Shown in pieces: positions 34,643-44,800 of a stretch of DNA of 64,000 nt. The DNA is from Saccharothrix tamanrassetensis (GTDB lineage Bacteria; Actinomycetota; Actinomycetes; Mycobacteriales; Pseudonocardiaceae): assembly GCF_014203665.1 (NCBI RefSeq), contig NZ_JACHJN010000002.1:186001-250000 (forward strand). The letters are read 5' to 3'. The notes below the pieces were generated by a model that had not been told where the DNA came from, ran no database searches, and saw only the letters and a list, made by a program, of their open reading frames with translations. The position numbers were made by a program, and so were the translations under genes. Each line of letters starts with the position of its first letter. Position 1 is the first letter of the stretch.

Positions 34643-35701
34643 ATGAACGACCGCTCTGTGGCCCAGCGCCCCGCGGGCACCGGTGACCCCGGTGCCCGCC
34701 GGGGCGTTCCGGCTGCTCGACCCGACTCGGAGGCTCCGATTCCGCCGACCACGGAAGCCGAACAGAACGCACCCCACGTCCGGCCGGGTGACCGGATCTT
34801 CCGCGGCCTCGCCACCGGTTCGGGCATCTTCATCGTGGTCCTCATCGGGGCCATCGGCCTGTTCCTGCTGCTCCAGGCCATCCCGTCGCTCGCGCTGGAC
34901 CAGGTCAGCTTCCTGACCAGCCGCGAGTGGTCCACCGGTGACGTCAACAACATGCGGTACGGCATCCTCGACCTGCTCCTGGTCACCGTGGTGTCGTCCG
35001 CCTTCGCCCTGGTCATCGCGATGCCGATCGCGCTGGGCATCGCGCTGTTCCTCACCCAGTACGCGCCGCGCCGGCTCGCCCGGCCGTTCGCCTACGTCAT
35101 CGACCTGCTGTCCGCCGTGCCGTCGATCATCTACGGCCTGTGGGGCCTGCTGGTGCTCGCGCCCGTGCTGACCCCGATCGGCGAGTGGCTGACCGGCGCG
35201 CTCGGCTTCATCCCGCTGTTCGCCGAGGGCAACGTCAGCATCGAGCTCGGCGGCACCATCTTCACCGCCGGCATCGTGCTCGCGGTGATGATCCTGCCGA
35301 TCATCACCGCCGTCAGCCGCGAGGTGTTCGACCGCACGCCGGCCACCCACGTCGAGGGCGCGATCGCGCTCGGCGCGACCAAGTGGGAGGTCGTGCGGAC
35401 CACCGTCCTGCCGTTCGGCAAGGCCGGCTACGTCAGCGCCTCGATGCTCGGCCTGGGCCGCGCGCTCGGCGAGACCATCGCGCTGATGATCATCCTGAGC
35501 GCCACCAACGCGGCGTTCGGCTGGAGCCTGTTCGACGGCGGCGCGACCTTCGCGTCCAAGATCGCGCTGGCCGCGCCGGAGTTCAACGACCCGCGCTCGG
35601 CCGGTGCGTACATCGCCGCCGGCCTGGTGCTGTTCGTGCTGACCTTCGTGGTCAACGCCATCGCCCGGGCCATCGTCGCCGGTCACAAGGAGTACGAATG
35701 A
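34643..35701 (+). CDS. pstC: Phosphate ABC transporter permease PstC
   Basis: A 352-aa inner-membrane permease with six predicted helices after an extended, Pro-rich cytoplasmic N-terminus of about 50 residues. AVPSIIYGLWGLLVL and the EAA-type loop EGAIALGATKWEVVRTTVLPFGKAGY are diagnostic. The stop overlaps the ATG of pstA. Confidence 0.95.
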   Translation: MNDRSVAQRPAGTGDPGARRGVPAARPDSEAPIPPTTEAEQNAPHVRPGDRIFRGLATGSGIFIVVLIGAIGLFLLLQAIPSLALDQVSFLTSREWSTGDVNNMRYGILDLLLVTVVSSAFALVIAMPIALGIALFLTQYAPRRLARPFAYVIDLLSAVPSIIYGLWGLLVLAPVLTPIGEWLTGALGFIPLFAEGNVSIELGGTIFTAGIVLAVMILPIITAVSREVFDRTPATHVEGAIALGATKWEVVRTTVLPFGKAGYVSASMLGLGRALGETIALMIILSATNAAFGWSLFDGGATFASKIALAAPEFNDPRSAGAYIAAGLVLFVLTFVVNAIARAIVAGHKEYE

Positions 35702-36612
35702 CGACCGAGACGGCGGACCTGAACCGCCTGGCGACGCCGCCGACGTTCCAGAGCGTCAGCGGCGCGCGCAAGTTCAAGAACGGCCTCGCGACCGCCCTGG
35801 TGTACCTGGCGTTCGCGGTCGCCATCGTGCCGCTGGTGTGGGTGCTGTGGACCGTGGTCCAGCGCGGCCTGCCGGTGGTGCTGGACGCCGACTGGTGGCA
35901 GAAGTCGCTGTCCGGTCTGCTGTCCCGGCAGCAGGGCGGCGGTGTCTACCACGCCATCTACGGCACCCTGGTGCAAGGCCTGGTGTGCGGCCTGATCTCG
36001 GTGCCGATCGGCCTGTTCGTGGCGATCTACCTGGTGGAGTACGGCGGCCGGTCCCGGCTGTCCAAGGCCACCACGTTCATGGTCGACATCCTCACCGGCG
36101 TGCCGTCCATCGTGGCCGCGCTGTTCGTCTACACGCTGTGGATCACCACGTTCGGCCTCGGCCGCAGCGGGTTCGCGGTGTCGCTGGCGCTGGTGCTGCT
36201 GATGGTGCCGGTGATCGTGCGGACCACCGAGGAGATGCTCAAGATCGTGCCGGACGAGCTCCGCGAGGCGTCCTACGCGCTGGGCATCCCGAAGTGGAAG
36301 ACCATCGTCAAGATCGTCATCCCGACCGCGCTGTCCGGCATCCTGACCGGCGTCATGCTCGCCCTGGCCCGCGTCATGGGCGAGACCGCGCCGGTGCTGG
36401 TGCTCGCCGCGTACGCGCCGTTCATCAACTACAACCTGTTCGACGGCCCGATGGCGTCGCTGCCGCTGCTGATGGCCACCGAGCGGAACAACCCGACCCA
36501 GGCGGGTTTCGACCGGATCTGGGGTGCCGCGATCACCCTGGTCCTGATCATCACGCTGTTCAACCTGCTGGCGACCGTGATCTCGCGGTGGCTGGCCCCG
36601 AAGACCAAGTGA
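35698..36612 (+). CDS. pstA: Phosphate ABC transporter permease PstA
   Basis: A 304-aa permease partnering PstC. It shows [48 protein letters not shown] (EAA loop) and [14 protein letters not shown]. The start at 35698 overlaps the pstC stop (ATGA). pstB follows after 10 bp. Confidence 0.95.
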   Translation: MTTETADLNRLATPPTFQSVSGARKFKNGLATALVYLAFAVAIVPLVWVLWTVVQRGLPVVLDADWWQKSLSGLLSRQQGGGVYHAIYGTLVQGLVCGLISVPIGLFVAIYLVEYGGRSRLSKATTFMVDILTGVPSIVAALFVYTLWITTFGLGRSGFAVSLALVLLMVPVIVRTTEEMLKIVPDELREASYALGIPKWKTIVKIVIPTALSGILTGVMLALARVMGETAPVLVLAAYAPFINYNLFDGPMASLPLLMATERNNPTQAGFDRIWGAAITLVLIITLFNLLATVISRWLAPKTK

Positions 36613-36622
36613 GCGGGCGGTT

Positions 36623-37399
36623 ATGGCCAAGCGCATCGACGTGAAGGACCTCAACCTGTTCTACGGCAAGTTCCACGCCGTGGACGGGGTTTCGCTCGCC
36701 GTGCCGCCGAAGAACGTGACCGCGTTCATCGGCCCGTCCGGTTGCGGCAAGTCCACCGTGCTGCGGTCGCTGAACCGGATGCACGAGGTGGCGCCCGGCG
36801 CGCGGGTGGAGGGCAACGTGCTGCTGGACGGCGAGGACATCTACGCGTCCTCGATCGACCCGGTGCAGGTGCGGCGCACCATCGGCATGGTGTTCCAGCG
36901 CCCCAACCCGTTCCCCACCATGTCGATCCGGGACAACGTGGTGGCGGGCCTGAAGCTGGCCGGCGAGCGGAACCGCAAGAAGCTCGACGAGGTGGCCGAG
37001 CGGTCGCTGCGCGGGGCCAACCTGTGGAACGAGGTGAAGGACCGGCTCGACCGCCCCGGCGGCGGCCTGTCCGGTGGTCAGCAGCAGCGCCTGTGCATCG
37101 CCCGCGCCATCGCCGTGCAGCCCGACGTGCTGCTGATGGACGAGCCGTGCTCGGCCCTGGACCCGATCTCCACGCTGGCGATCGAGGACCTGATCACCGA
37201 GTTGAAGAAGGAGTACACGATCGTCATCGTCACCCACAACATGCAGCAGGCGGCGCGGGTCAGCGACCAGACCGCGTTCTTCAACCTGCTCGGCGTCGGT
37301 CAGCCCGGTCGGCTGATCGAGGTGGACGACACGGAGAAGATCTTCTCCAACCCCAGCCAGAAGGCGACCGAGGACTACATCTCCGGCCGCTTCGGCTGA
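36623..37399 (+). CDS. pstB: Phosphate ABC transporter ATPase PstB
   Basis: A 258-aa ATPase: Walker [11 protein letters not shown] (about residues 36-45), Q-loop [12 protein letters not shown], signature [14 protein letters not shown], Walker [13 protein letters not shown] and VTHNMQQA. Full length, last of pstSCAB, and followed by a strong terminator. phoU, often next, is here about 3.7 kb away on the other strand. Confidence 0.96.
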   Translation: MAKRIDVKDLNLFYGKFHAVDGVSLAVPPKNVTAFIGPSGCGKSTVLRSLNRMHEVAPGARVEGNVLLDGEDIYASSIDPVQVRRTIGMVFQRPNPFPTMSIRDNVVAGLKLAGERNRKKLDEVAERSLRGANLWNEVKDRLDRPGGGLSGGQQQRLCIARAIAVQPDVLLMDEPCSALDPISTLAIEDLITELKKEYTIVIVTHNMQQAARVSDQTAFFNLLGVGQPGRLIEVDDTEKIFSNPSQKATEDYISGRFG

Positions 37400-37414
37400 G
37401 CCGTTCCCGGCTTC

Positions 37415-37448
37415 GAGGGGCCTTCCCGCCGCAGCGGGAGGGCCCCTC
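37415..37448 (+). terminator. Terminator of pstSCAB
   Basis: A 15-bp stem (37415-37429 with 37434-37448, one G-T mismatch) and loop CGCA lie 15 bp after the pstB stop, with a short TGCTGTT behind. This separates the pst operon from the export module that follows. Confidence 0.85.
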
Positions 37449-37627
37449 TGCTGTTCCACGAACGGGTGCTGTGGTCCCCGTCACCGGAGGTGAGGACCCA
37501 TATGTGTTGGACGTCACTGTGACGGGTGAAGCCGGGAACCCGGCCGATACGGGCATCGTCATAGCCAGGACAGGTTCTGACGTGCGCGGTACCGTGCTCG
37601 ATAGGAATCGCGTGATCGCAGGGGGTA

Positions 37628-38032
37628 GTGGTGCCGGCACAGGGAGCGTGGAGCGCGCAGTCCATGCAGGCCATGACGGCTAACATGCAGGGGCTCAAGC
37701 AGGCAGCGGAGTCCGGCTCGTTCGCCATCAGCAAAGCAGGCGCCGAGGCCTACCTCAAGGCCATCGACGACGCCCAGAAGGAGCTGCGGCAGCTCGACCG
37801 GCACACGTTCGTCCTGTCCAACGACACGAAGCTCGGCACGAGTCCGGACGCCCAGGCCATGACGAGGTACAACGCGGAGAGTGTCAACGGCGGTGGTGGT
37901 ACGACGGGCATCATCCCGGCGATCAACCAGCTCAAGGCCGCGCTCGAAGAAGCCCGTCAGGCGTTGCAGAAGGCGATCGAGAACTACCGCGAGGTAGACG
38001 ACGCCAAGGCGAACACGTTCAAGCGCCACTGA
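37628..38032 (+). CDS. WXG100/ESX-substrate-like small helical protein
   Basis: A 134-aa protein with no signal peptide, predicted as mostly two long helices. The N-terminal half has SMQAMTANMQGLKQAAESG; the C-terminal half has INQLKAALEEARQALQKAIENYREVDD. No WxG tripeptide is present, but size, helices and the following PPE-like and EspG-like genes suggest a type VII secretion substrate. GTG 37628 and 37631 are both possible. First gene of the module, after the pst terminator. Confidence 0.6.
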   Translation: MVPAQGAWSAQSMQAMTANMQGLKQAAESGSFAISKAGAEAYLKAIDDAQKELRQLDRHTFVLSNDTKLGTSPDAQAMTRYNAESVNGGGGTTGIIPAINQLKAALEEARQALQKAIENYREVDDAKANTFKRH

Positions 38033-38047
38033 GTGAAGGGCTGGTTG

Positions 38048-38599
38048 ATGAGGATTTCGGCGATTCGGGCCGCGTTGCCGCTCGCTGCGCTGGGTCTTGT
38101 CCTCGTGGGTTGCTCCGGAGGTGACACCGGCGGTACGCCGTCGCCCGGAACGACGACTACGGCCGGCACCACCACCTCGGAAGCACCGCCGACCTCCACC
38201 TCGGGGGCGTCCGGCGGTTCGATCGAGTCCCTCGATGCCTGTGAGACGCTCGAAGGAGTGGCGGCGACGTTCAACCTGACCGAGATCGAGAAGACCGGCG
38301 CGCAGCAATGCGACGCCGAGTTCTCGCCCACCGTGGGCGTCACCCTGAAGGTCTGGCCCACCAAGGGCATCGCGGAGGCCACCGGAGCCGGGAACCAGCA
38401 GATCTCGGACACCAAGGTCGGGGCGCGGGACGCGAAGCTGATCAAGAAGGGTGCTTCGGACACCCTGTGCGCCGTCGCGGTCGAGGTCCGCAGTTCCTCC
38501 CGGGTGGACTTCATCGCCTCCGCGAACGCATCACTGGACGAAGCGTGCGACGCCGCGACGAAGCTGGCCGAAGCCGTCGAACCGAAGCTGCCCAAGTAA
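38048..38599 (+). CDS. DUF3558-like lipoprotein
   Basis: A 183-aa lipoprotein: signal RISAIRAALPLAALGLVLVGC with lipobox LVGC (cysteine about residue 22), a Thr/Ser/Pro-rich spacer (to about residue 58) and a domain with two cysteines typical of DUF3558 (LDACETLEGVAATF, then a second near QQCDAEF and LCAVAVEV). DUF3558 lipoproteins often accompany ESX-type genes in Pseudonocardiales. ATG 38048 is favoured over the upstream GTG 38033. Confidence 0.75.
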   Translation: MRISAIRAALPLAALGLVLVGCSGGDTGGTPSPGTTTTAGTTTSEAPPTSTSGASGGSIESLDACETLEGVAATFNLTEIEKTGAQQCDAEFSPTVGVTLKVWPTKGIAEATGAGNQQISDTKVGARDAKLIKKGASDTLCAVAVEVRSSSRVDFIASANASLDEACDAATKLAEAVEPKLPK

Positions 38600-38614
38600 G
38601 TCAGGAGTAGAGCC

Positions 38615-40162
38615 GTGGCACCGCCGAACTCGCAGCAGCCGAACCCCAACGCGTCCAAGGTCGTCTACGCCGGGCAGACCGATGCCGAACTGCGCGCGGA
38701 GTACGACAAGGCGGTCAAGGAGAATCCCGGGTTCTTCGGCGCGTTCGCCACGCTCGACGAGTACGTCCGGTGGAAGACGCAGTCCGCGCAGAACCAGGCC
38801 AAGCAGGAGAAGGACCTGGAGCAGGTGGTCGAGAACTACCGACCGCCGATGACGCCCTCCGGTTCCTTCTACATGGGCCGCTCGCACGAGGAACTCAAGG
38901 CCATGGTCACCGACAACATGGCGCCCGGCACGGCCGACGAGCAGGGCGAGGCGTGGACGAAGATCGGCAACACGCTGGTCGACCTCCAGAACAACCTGAC
39001 CAAGGCCACGGAGGCCAGCAAGGGCGCCTGGCAGGGCAACGCGGCGGGCGCGGCGCAGGGCTACTTCACGAACATGGCGGTGTGGTCGGGCAACGCGGCG
39101 CAGGGCGCGCAGTTGACCGGCAACAAGCTCTACGAGCAGAGCCAGGCGGCGGGCACGGCCAAGACGAACATGCCGGAGCCGGTGAAGTTCAGCACCGCCG
39201 ACGCCTACAAGATGTTCTTCTCCGAGCCGAACCCGTTCAAGTGGGCGGAGACGATCGACAAGATCGAGCAGAAGTTCGAGGAGAAGCAGCAGGCGCACGA
39301 GCGGGCGGCCGAGGTCATGACGACCATGTCGACCTCGTTCCAGGAGTCCGGCTCGACGATGCCCGCGTTCGCCCCGCCCCCGCCGATGGACGGCGCCGGC
39401 GGCGGCCCGGTCGAGCCGCCGAACAACCCGAACCCGCCCGGTGTCGGCGGACGGCCGACCATCCCGGACGGGCCGGGCGGCGGTACGGGCGGCACGGGTG
39501 TCGCCGGTATCCCCGGCCCCGGTGGCGGCACGGGCGGCGGCAACACCAACCAGTCCGGCTGGAACCCCGGCGGCGGCCCCGGCGGCGGGCTGCCCGGTCC
39601 CGGCCCCGGCGGCGGTCCCGGTGGTGGACCTCCCGGTCCCGGCCCCGGTGGCGGCGGCATCTGGCCGCCCGGCCCCGGCGGACGGCCCCCCGGTGGGCCC
39701 GGCGGACGCCCGCCCGGCCTTCCGGTCGGCCCCAACGGGCGTCCGGGGATCCCCGGCGGCGGTCCCGGCGGACGCGGCGGCGGCCCGGGCAGCGGTGGGT
39801 CCGGCGGCGGTGGCGGTGGCCGTGGCGGCGGTATGGGCGGCGGCTTGGGCGGTGGGCCCGGCGGTATGGCGGCGGCCGGTCGTGGCGGGTTCGGGCCCGG
39901 TGGCGCCTCGGGCGTGCTCGGCGAGGCCGGGCGCTCGGGTGCGGGAGGCTTCGGGCCGTCCGGGTCCGGTGGCGGGCTCGGCGGTGGCGGCGTGGGCGGT
40001 CGCGGTGGCGCTGCGGGCGTGGCCGCCGGCGGCATGGGCGCCGGTGCCGGTCAGGGCCAGGGTGACGAGGACAAGGAGCACAAGGCCGCCTCGTACCTGG
40101 TGGAGACCGAGGACGTCTTCGGTGACGGCACGATGGTCGCGCCTCCGGTCATCGGCGGGTGA
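38615..40162 (+). CDS. PPE-like protein with Gly/Pro-rich C-terminus
   Basis: A 515-aa protein. After about 90 residues of leader region comes a helical hairpin with a W-x-G turn (ASKGAWQGNAAGAAQGYF, about residues 137-154), as in WXG100/PPE proteins. A helical segment EKFEEKQQAHERAAEVMTTM follows. From about residue 250 to 490 the sequence is almost only Gly, Pro and Arg (GPGGG and GGRPPG units). It ends with an acidic TEDVFGDGTMVAPPVIGG, conserved-looking. A type VII secretion substrate whose chaperone would be the next gene (EspG-like), which overlaps its stop. Confidence 0.72.
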   Translation: MAPPNSQQPNPNASKVVYAGQTDAELRAEYDKAVKENPGFFGAFATLDEYVRWKTQSAQNQAKQEKDLEQVVENYRPPMTPSGSFYMGRSHEELKAMVTDNMAPGTADEQGEAWTKIGNTLVDLQNNLTKATEASKGAWQGNAAGAAQGYFTNMAVWSGNAAQGAQLTGNKLYEQSQAAGTAKTNMPEPVKFSTADAYKMFFSEPNPFKWAETIDKIEQKFEEKQQAHERAAEVMTTMSTSFQESGSTMPAFAPPPPMDGAGGGPVEPPNNPNPPGVGGRPTIPDGPGGGTGGTGVAGIPGPGGGTGGGNTNQSGWNPGGGPGGGLPGPGPGGGPGGGPPGPGPGGGGIWPPGPGGRPPGGPGGRPPGLPVGPNGRPGIPGGGPGGRGGGPGSGGSGGGGGGRGGGMGGGLGGGPGGMAAAGRGGFGPGGASGVLGEAGRSGAGGFGPSGSGGGLGGGGVGGRGGAAGVAAGGMGAGAGQGQGDEDKEHKAASYLVETEDVFGDGTMVAPPVIGG

Positions 40163-40956
40163 GCGTGTTCTCGTTCGCCCTGTCCCTCGCGGCGGCCGAC
40201 ATGCTCTGGGAAGACCTGAAGCTCGGCAGCCGGCCCTACCCGTTCGACTTCCCGTACCTCGGCCAGACCTACGACGAGCGGCGCGGCATCCGCAACGCCG
40301 TGTACAACGACCTGGAGTCCCGCGGCCTGGCCAACCGCGGCCGGGTCGTGGCGGAGGTAGAAGAGGCGCTGAACCTGTTGGTGCGCTTCGACTACTCGCT
40401 GAACGCGATCGCTTCGCTGGACCCGAAGAACGTGGCACGCCAACTGCTCGCCCGCAGTGGCGCGCAGGGCGAGCTGGCGGTGCTGGCGGTGCTGGACGAC
40501 CGGCAGATGAAGATCGACACCATGCGGTCGTCGGTGCTGCTGCGCACGGTGGTGGACCTGATCCCGCAGGGGCGCCCGGGTCCGGGCCAGTCGTTGACGG
40601 TGGCCATGCCGTCGTCCGCGCCGCCGCCCCCGCCGCGCCGTGACGACGACTTCGGCAACGCGACCTTCACCCAGGCCATGGCGCCCCGGACCACCACCGG
40701 CTCGCAGGTGCGTGCCCTGGAGGCGGTGTTCGAGCGGCCACGGCTGCGGGCGGGCCAGTTCGGTGTCACGGTGCGCGGCCGGCACGGCCGGGAGCAGCGC
40801 GCGCCGCAGGTGGCGTGGTTCGACAACGACCAGGGCCGGTACATGTCGCAGACCCGGCAGGGGCAGGACGGCCAGAAGTGGCTCACCCACGCCCCCGCCG
40901 ACAACGCGCGCATCGCGGCTCAGCTGGCCCAGGAGCTGACAGGCCTGCTCAACTAG
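40159..40956 (+). CDS. EspG-family ESX secretion-associated chaperone
   Basis: A 265-aa protein resembling EspG chaperones, which bind PPE-type substrates in the cytosol. It shows FSFALSLAAADMLWEDLKL, RPYPFDFPYLGQTYDERRGIR, EALNLLVRFDYSLNAI and a C-terminal strand region GQFGVTVRGRHGR. A Pro-rich loop at about 150-160 separates the halves. GTG 40159 overlaps the stop of the PPE-like gene, so the two are co-translated. No ESX core genes (EccA-E, MycP) lie in the window. Confidence 0.72.
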   Translation: MSVFSFALSLAAADMLWEDLKLGSRPYPFDFPYLGQTYDERRGIRNAVYNDLESRGLANRGRVVAEVEEALNLLVRFDYSLNAIASLDPKNVARQLLARSGAQGELAVLAVLDDRQMKIDTMRSSVLLRTVVDLIPQGRPGPGQSLTVAMPSSAPPPPPRRDDDFGNATFTQAMAPRTTTGSQVRALEAVFERPRLRAGQFGVTVRGRHGREQRAPQVAWFDNDQGRYMSQTRQGQDGQKWLTHAPADNARIAAQLAQELTGLLN

Positions 40957-41069
40957 GGCGGTGCGCGGAGCCTGCCGACTCACGCGAGCAGGCCCAAGCG
41001 CTGAGCGGACAACCGGCCCACCGGCCGAACACCCGCGAGCGGCACGGCCGCACCAGACCGCGAAACGAA

Positions 41070-41105
41070 CCGGGCCTGCTCGCCACGCAGGGTGAGCAGG
41101 CCCGG
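41070..41105. terminator. Bidirectional terminator, espG-like / phoU
   Basis: A 15-bp stem (41070-41084 with 41091-41105, one G-T mismatch) and 6-nt loop lie between two convergent genes, 114 bp after the EspG-like stop and 27 bp from the phoU stop. Confidence 0.85.
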
Positions 41106-41131
41106 TCGTGTCCGGATCGTTCAGGTCCGGC

Positions 41132-41797
41132 TCAGTCGTCCACTTCGCCGCCGTAGCCGGGCATCCGGCCGGTGACCACGAAGACGGTGCGCTTGGCCAC
41201 CGACACCGCGTGGTCGGCGAACCGCTCGTAGAAGCGGCCCAGCAGCGTGGTGTCCACGGCCGAGGGCACGCCGTGCGCCCAGTCCTTGTCCATGATCACG
41301 GTGAACAGGTGCCGGTGCAGGTCGTCCATGGCGTCGTCCGCGTCCTCCAGCGAACGCGCCCGCTCGACGTCCTGCGTGCGGATGATGTCGGTCGCCTCCC
41401 GCGCGAGCTCGACCGCGATGCGGCCCATCTCGGCGAAGTACGGCTGCACGGTGTCCGACAGCACGTGGTTGGGGTGCCGGCGGCGCGCGGCCTTCGCCAC
41501 GTGCAGCGCGAGGTCACCCATCCGCTCGACGCTCTCCGCGGCGTGGATCACCGCGAGCACGATGCGCAGATCGGTCGCGACCGGCGCCTGCAACGCGAGC
41601 AGCGCGTACGCCTGCTCCTCGATGCTGGCGCGCACGTCGTCGATCTTGGCGTCGTCACCGATCACCTGCTCGGCCAGGCCGAGGTCCGCCTGGAGCAGGG
41701 CGGCGGTCGCGCGCTCCATGGCGTCACCGGCCATGCCGCACATGTCGGCGAGCTGGTCGGCGAGTTGTCCGAGCTGGTCGTGGTAGGCCTCACGCAT
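41132..41797 (-). CDS. phoU: PhoU phosphate-signalling protein
   Basis: A 221-aa protein with two three-helix PhoU repeats ([21 protein letters not shown]...; [21 protein letters not shown]...). Each has the metal-site type sequence ([15 protein letters not shown] and [13 protein letters not shown]). It links PstSCAB state to the phosphate sensor kinase. It is convergent to the export module rather than downstream of pstB on the same strand, as in Rv0820/Rv0821c from memory. Confidence 0.93.
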   Translation of the reverse strand: MREAYHDQLGQLADQLADMCGMAGDAMERATAALLQADLGLAEQVIGDDAKIDDVRASIEEQAYALLALQAPVATDLRIVLAVIHAAESVERMGDLALHVAKAARRRHPNHVLSDTVQPYFAEMGRIAVELAREATDIIRTQDVERARSLEDADDAMDDLHRHLFTVIMDKDWAHGVPSAVDTTLLGRFYERFADHAVSVAKRTVFVVTGRMPGYGGEVDD

Positions 41798-41883
41798 GGC
41801 GTCAGCCTACGTGCAGGTTGTCGCGGCAGCGACATACCCCGGTGAACCCGCGGTGAACCCAAGACGTCCAGATGGTCCAACCG

Positions 41884-44800
41884 CTAGGCGCAGGGATCCT
41901 TGCCCGCGTTCACAATGGACAGATCCGGCGGCGGCGCAGCCTTGCCCGGTTCCGCCGTGCCGTTAGGTTGCGGCGCAACGATCTTCTCGTCCCAGCCGGG
42001 CCCGATCAGCAGGGTCACCGCACCGCCCTGGGCCTCGTCGACCTCGAGCGTGGCGCCGGGGATCGCCGCGGCGAGTGTGAACGCCGCGTCCTCGCCGCCC
42101 GTGCCGTACCGGATCACGGTCTTGCCGACCGGAACGGGGCTGTTGCCGCTGGCGACGACCTCGAACCCGAGTTCGCCCAACGCGTTCGTGGTCCGACCGG
42201 CCGCACCGCCGTTGTCCTCGTCCCCGTTGTAGACCTGGATCTTCAGGCCCTTGGGGTCGATCACCTTGCCCTGCTTGGGCCCGGCGGGCTTGGCCGCCGT
42301 CTCCGGCGTGCCGGCCGGCGGCTGGGTGGCGTCCGGGGTCTCGTCGGGCAGCGGGGTGCCGTCGATGATCGCCTGGAACAACGCCTTGGTCTCGTCCAGC
42401 TTCAGCATCTCGATGTTGTCGTCGTTGGACTTCGTGGGACCCTCGGACGTCTCGTGCGGGACGGTGACGAAGCTGACCCGGCCGGCTTCGATGCCCTGCA
42501 ACGACTGCGCCAGCGTCAGCATGTCCTTCACGCCGATGTTCTGGCCCACGGCCGACGAGGCGAACGCGTTGAGGAAGTTGTTGAGCTTGCCGGGGTTCAG
42601 CAGCATCTCGGTGGACAACGCCGTGCGCAGCAAGGAGGACAGGAACTTCTGCTGCCGGGTGACCCGGTCGTAGTCGCCGAACTCCTCGTTCTTCACGTGC
42701 CGGGCGCGCACGTAGTCCAACGCCTTCTGGCCGTCGATGTCGTACTGGCCGGGCTTGTCGAAGATCATGCCGAGCTCGCCGTCGTCCATCACCTTCGGCA
42801 CGCAGACCTTGATCTTGCCGACGGCGTCGACCATCCCCTTGAACCCGTTGAAGTCGACGGAGACGAAGTGGTTGATGGTCAACCCGGTCAGCTCGGTCAT
42901 GAACGTGCTGACGCACTTCGGCCCGCCGTCGGCGTAGGCCTCGTTGGCCTTCACGCCCTTCTCCTCGGGCAGCGTCTTGCCGGTGTACTCACCGGTCTCG
43001 GAGTTCCACTCCTCGCACGCGGGCCGGGTGATCTGGAGGTCGCGCGGCACGGACACCACGACGACCCGCTTCCGGTCGGCCGGGATGTGGGCCAGCATCA
43101 GCACGTCCGACCGCGCACCGGGCTCGGCGTTGGCGTCGCCGACCCCGTCCTCGGCCTTGGCGCCGGCCCGGGTGTCCGACCCGACGATGATGAAGTTCTC
43201 GTCCCCCAACTGCTTCTCGGCCTCGTGCACCGCGGCGGAGTTGGTGTTGAGCGCGTCGATCTCGGTGAACTTGCTGTCCACGTAGAGCATCGCGCCCCAC
43301 CCGAGGCCGGTGGCGAGGAACACCAGCACGGCGGCGGTCAGCGACAGCACCTTGACGGCGCGGACGACCTTGCTGTGCTTGGCGGTCCTGGCCCGCCGGG
43401 GCGGCGTTTCGAGGTCCTCCGCGCCGTCGACCGGCGGGGTGTAGACGGTCGCCTCTTCGTCGTGCTCGACCTTCCACGGCATGAGCTTCTGCCGGCGTTC
43501 CTTGCGCTGGCGCTCCTGCTCGGCGAGTTCGTCGTGCACCGCGGAGAACCGGGCCAACGTGTGGTCGACCTCGCGACGCTTCTTGACGTCGTCGCTGATG
43601 GCCTCCATCTCGGTGGTGAGGCCGGCGGGGTCGATCTGGTCGCGCTTCTCCGGCACCGGCGCGTTCAGCCGCCCGGAGATGTCGCCTTCGGCCCGCCCCG
43701 CGTCACCTTCGGCCGCGGTCCGGTCACCGACGGGCCGAGGCCCGCTGCCGTCCGGGCCACCGGCCGGCCGCCGCGGCGCACCGCCTTCGGCCGCACCTTC
43801 CGCCGGCCGTCGCGGTCCGCCGCCGTCGGGTCCGCCTTCGGCGAGGCGCCGGGGTCCGCTGCCGGCCGGACCGCCTTCGGCCGACCGGCGTGGGCCGTCC
43901 GGAGCGCCTTCGGCGAGTCTGCGTGGTCCGCTGCCGTCCGGTCCGCCTGGTGCGAGTCGGCGAGGCCCGCTGCCGTCAGGCCCGCCTTCGGCGAGCCTGC
44001 GCGGTCCGGCGCCTTCGCGTCCGCCTTCGGCCGACCGGCGAGGGTCGTCCGGAGCGCCTTCGGCGAGTCTGCGTGGTCCGCTGCCGTCCGGTCCGCCTGG
44101 TGCGAGTCGGCGAGGCCCGGTGCCGTCCGGCGCACCTTCGGCGAGCCGCCGCGGACCGGCCGCGTGGGGCCCGCCTTCGGCGAGTCGGCGAGGCCCGGAA
44201 CCGTCCGGACCGCCCGGCGCGAGCCGCCGCGGCCCAGTGCCGTCCGCAAGACCGCGCGGACCGTTTGGGTCCACACCGCCGTCATGCGCGAGTCGGCGCG
44301 GTCCACTGCCGTCCGGCCCGCCCGGTGGCGGCGGCGGCATATCAGGTCGCGGACGCCGTCCGGTGGCCTCGGGCCGACGGGGGTCGTCCGGCGCGAACCG
44401 CTGACCGGGAGCACCGTTCGCCGGGCGCCTGCCGTCCTCCGCAATCGGTTGCGGCCGCCGTCCGGTCGCATCGGGCGCACCCAGCCGCTGCGCGACGTCG
44501 TCGGGCGCGCGGGCGGGGCCGGCGTTCGGCGGAACCGGCCGCCGTCCGGTGTCCTCGGGGGACGGTGCGCCCACCGGCGGCCGAGGCCTGCGGCCGGTGT
44601 TCTCGGGCGTGAAGGCGTCGGCCGGCCGGGCGCGACGCCCGGTGTCGTCGCGCGGCACCGCTGCGTTGGCCGGACGTGCCCGTCGACCGGTGTCCTCGGG
44701 GGCGAAGCCTTCGGCGGGTGCCGGACGCGCCCGGCGCCCGGTGTCCTCACGCGAGGGAGGACCGTCGAGTCGCGCCCGGCGCCCGGAGTCATCGGATGAC

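Noticed and set aside
41872..44799. 975-codon plus-strand frame opposite the LCP gene
   Set aside because: Shadow of the repetitive LCP reading frame; the protein is a low-complexity Arg/Ala/Pro string without motifs.
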